From: Aculops lycopersici
Taxonomy: Eukaryota > Arthropoda > Arachnida > Trombidiformes > Eriophyidae
Length of the DNA: 64,000 nucleotides
Direction of reading: 5' to 3'
Assembly: GCA_015350385.1 (NCBI GenBank)
Contig: WNKI01000002.1
Coordinates: 8,818,321 to 8,882,320 of the forward strand
Shown: one piece after another, positions 62,358 to 64,000 of the stretch
Numbering within the stretch: position 1 is the first letter of the stretch
Layout: each line of letters opens with the position of its first letter
Program-made: the position numbers and the translations under genes
The notes under the pieces: generated by a model
Database searches by the model: none
What the model was told of the DNA's origin: nothing
The model's input: the letters and a program-made list of their open reading frames with translations, nothing else

Positions 62358-64000
62358 ATGGCGCCAACTCGGCAGCCACTGTCCAACACAACAAATCCGG
62401 AGCAAACAAACGATGTCGAGTTGACCCTGAAGAAGATCTTCAATGATGCCCAGCATGTCGCCTCCACAGATAAGGCACTAAATCGCATCAAGGCATTATA
62501 CAAGAATGTAGACTTTACCCAATTTGAAAGACCATTCCGGGACTTGATCAAAAGGATGTTGCAATCAAAGCAAACAATCTTCTTCAAGACATCCTGTGAC
62601 TTTGTCTGCAAGTTCCTTCAACACGTATCCAAATTATCCGACGAGGCCAAGGCGAAACAAAAGGGTGCTCTAGAGAATGCGGCGCCAAAAGGAAGAGACT
62701 CGAGGTTTAGTATTGCTACGGCCACTGCCACCAATAAGCGAGGCCGAGGAGGTCGGACAAAGAGAGCGGCCGGTAGAAGGGTGGCAGCAAACCAGGAGGA
62801 TGAGCTCCTTGGCGGTCTACTGTCGCAGACGGCCAATGAATCTCAAGACGATGAGTCAACCACAGACGATGAGTTAACTATGATGGATGTCACCACAAAG
62901 CGACGAAGATCCTGCGATACTATTACCACTGCCAACAATCCGCAACTTCTAATTTCCAACCACGACCGCCTGTTGAGCTCCTGCATGGATGTAGCTAATC
63001 ATTATATGAGTGTCCAAGACGAGGAGACAAGAAGGAACGCAGTGTTCCTGGTTTGTAAATTCATATCTCATGTTGAATCTCTTGATGAAGAAATTTGCAA
63101 AGCTTTGAAACAAAATCTTCCCCAGAGGATTCGTGACAAGAAACCAATGATCAGAGCACAAGCTGTTCTGGCCTCACGAATCTTTCAGGACCATGACATG
63201 ACGAAGAACGGATTTCTGCACCATTTTCAGAAAGACCCGGAACTAGTAGTTCGCAAGGCCCTGTTACAAATTATGGACACGAAGGTGTTTGGATATGATT
63301 TCCTGGTTCATTCTACCCAAGATGCCCACGAGATCATGCGTCGATCTGCCTTTCAGCGTCTCGGTAAAATTGACCCAAATGAGCTTAACTCTAAGCAACT
63401 GCATACGGTGATACACAACGGACTTATGGAACGAGATGATTCGGCTTCATTTGCCTTCAAGACTCAGAATCTCAATCTTTGGTTGCCAAAACTTTATGAC
63501 GGTCTTGATCTCTACAAACTGTTGAGTAAGTTCGATGTTGTCAATCATCATGAGGATTCTGTCAAGCTTTTAGAACTTGTATTTAACAAAGACTTGAATA
63601 AGTTAGAGAATAACGGAACTAGCACCAAGTTACATCATGTTGTCGAAGCCTTTCGGGAACGATGGTTGAATGCCGAGCCAACCAGACTACCAACCTTGAG
63701 TCAAATTGATGACAAAGTAACATTAATATGGTTGACTCTGGCAAACTTCTGTAAGAAGCGGCAGACTGACATCAAGCCAGTTAAGGTTCGCCATCTAGGA
63801 ACAGATCCTAATGAGAGTATTGAGAAAATTTTGGACACTCAAGAAAGAGAGAAGGATGAAGAGATGATGGAACTATATGAGCGTTTGACGCCTGATCTAG
63901 TGAACTTGGTGGACTTCCTCAGTAGATTCGTCCAGTACGCCTCCGAGGCCATTAGAAGTAAGGAAGTTGAGCCTGCGAAGTTAGAGTACATATACCATCA
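62358..64000 (+). CDS. NCAPG: Condensin I subunit CAP-G (NCAPG), 5' part, runs off the window
   Basis: From the ATG at 62358 the frame is open for 547 codons to the window end. The start MAPTRQPLSNTTNPEQTNDV is followed by a helical repeat (ELTLKKIFNDAQHVASTDKA) typical of CAP-G. Later HEAT-like segments include IRDKKPMIRAQAVLASRIF, DPELVVRKALLQIMDTKVFG and LTPDLVNLVDFLSRFVQYAS. The protein is a HEAT-repeat subunit that with CAP-H grips DNA in condensin I during mitosis. Between about residues 95 and 190 there is an inserted region rich in Arg/Gly (KRGRGGRTKRAAGRR) then Asp/Ser/Thr and a basic KRRRSCD, probably a disordered, phosphorylatable loop. No intron is visible in the part seen. Confidence 0.88.
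   Translation, partial: MAPTRQPLSNTTNPEQTNDVELTLKKIFNDAQHVASTDKALNRIKALYKNVDFTQFERPFRDLIKRMLQSKQTIFFKTSCDFVCKFLQHVSKLSDEAKAKQKGALENAAPKGRDSRFSIATATATNKRGRGGRTKRAAGRRVAANQEDELLGGLLSQTANESQDDESTTDDELTMMDVTTKRRRSCDTITTANNPQLLISNHDRLLSSCMDVANHYMSVQDEETRRNAVFLVCKFISHVESLDEEICKALKQNLPQRIRDKKPMIRAQAVLASRIFQDHDMTKNGFLHHFQKDPELVVRKALLQIMDTKVFGYDFLVHSTQDAHEIMRRSAFQRLGKIDPNELNSKQLHTVIHNGLMERDDSASFAFKTQNLNLWLPKLYDGLDLYKLLSKFDVVNHHEDSVKLLELVFNKDLNKLENNGTSTKLHHVVEAFRERWLNAEPTRLPTLSQIDDKVTLIWLTLANFCKKRQTDIKPVKVRHLGTDPNESIEKILDTQEREKDEEMMELYERLTPDLVNLVDFLSRFVQYASEAIRSKEVEPAKLEYIYH

Overview
The window is animal nuclear DNA, most likely from an arthropod with an unusually intron-poor genome. The conserved genes read as single uninterrupted frames: clathrin assembly protein, kinesin, condensin subunit, DHHC acyltransferase, CCCH zinc-finger protein and RPB11. 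The only intron I can place confidently is in a muscle myosin alkali light chain gene, directly after its start codon. Long Asn/Gln/His/Ser-rich tracts and long gene-poor stretches next to compact convergent genes complete the picture. A chelicerate, perhaps a genome-streamlined mite such as an eriophyoid, would fit. This is inference; no similarity search was possible.

Layout. 1-208 is a composite microsatellite. 1.7-15.5 kb holds housekeeping genes: a CREBRF/REPTOR-type bZIP factor, a MIC26/MIC27-like MICOS subunit, an ANP32 with a very long acidic tail, a small coiled-coil protein, ZC3H15, RPB11, a 61-residue membrane protein and a PICALM/LAP clathrin adaptor. 16.4-35.8 kb is a tandem array of acyl/aryl-CoA ligase-like genes (ANL superfamily, luciferase/4CL branch). 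It has five intact copies, one deleted pseudogene, a C-terminal fragment and a short N-terminal relic. A further intact copy lies at 56.9-58.5 kb on the minus strand. A young Copia retrotransposon (21229-25733, identical 84-bp LTRs, AGATT target duplication) sits inside the array and has a gag frameshift at a CT run.

36.0-37.0 kb is a GIPC-like PDZ protein. 37.0-44.5 kb has no convincing gene and may hold regulatory DNA and noncoding 5' exons of the large prenylated-type protein at 44.5-46.9 kb. That gene converges with a secreted lipase (47.2-50.1 kb). 50.1-53.6 kb is another gene-poor stretch with a 20-N assembly gap inside a GA repeat. 53.6-64 kb is compact again: myosin light chain, a ZDHHC9/14/18-type palmitoyltransferase, the dispersed ligase copy, an orphan 142-residue protein, a short kinesin-5-like motor without a loop-5 insert, and the start of condensin subunit NCAPG, which runs off the window.

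The most interesting part is the ligase array. Paralogues share long stretches of identical DNA (162, 373, 154 and 274 bp) alternating with diverged stretches, which points to gene conversion and unequal exchange. The intact copies share an altered A8 loop (no Lys-Gly, one residue longer), one copy has Gln at the usual substrate-pocket His, one has a frameshifted C-terminus, and a GATA-like upstream element recurs at similar distances. Together these suggest a lineage-specific, recombining enzyme family with changed chemistry.
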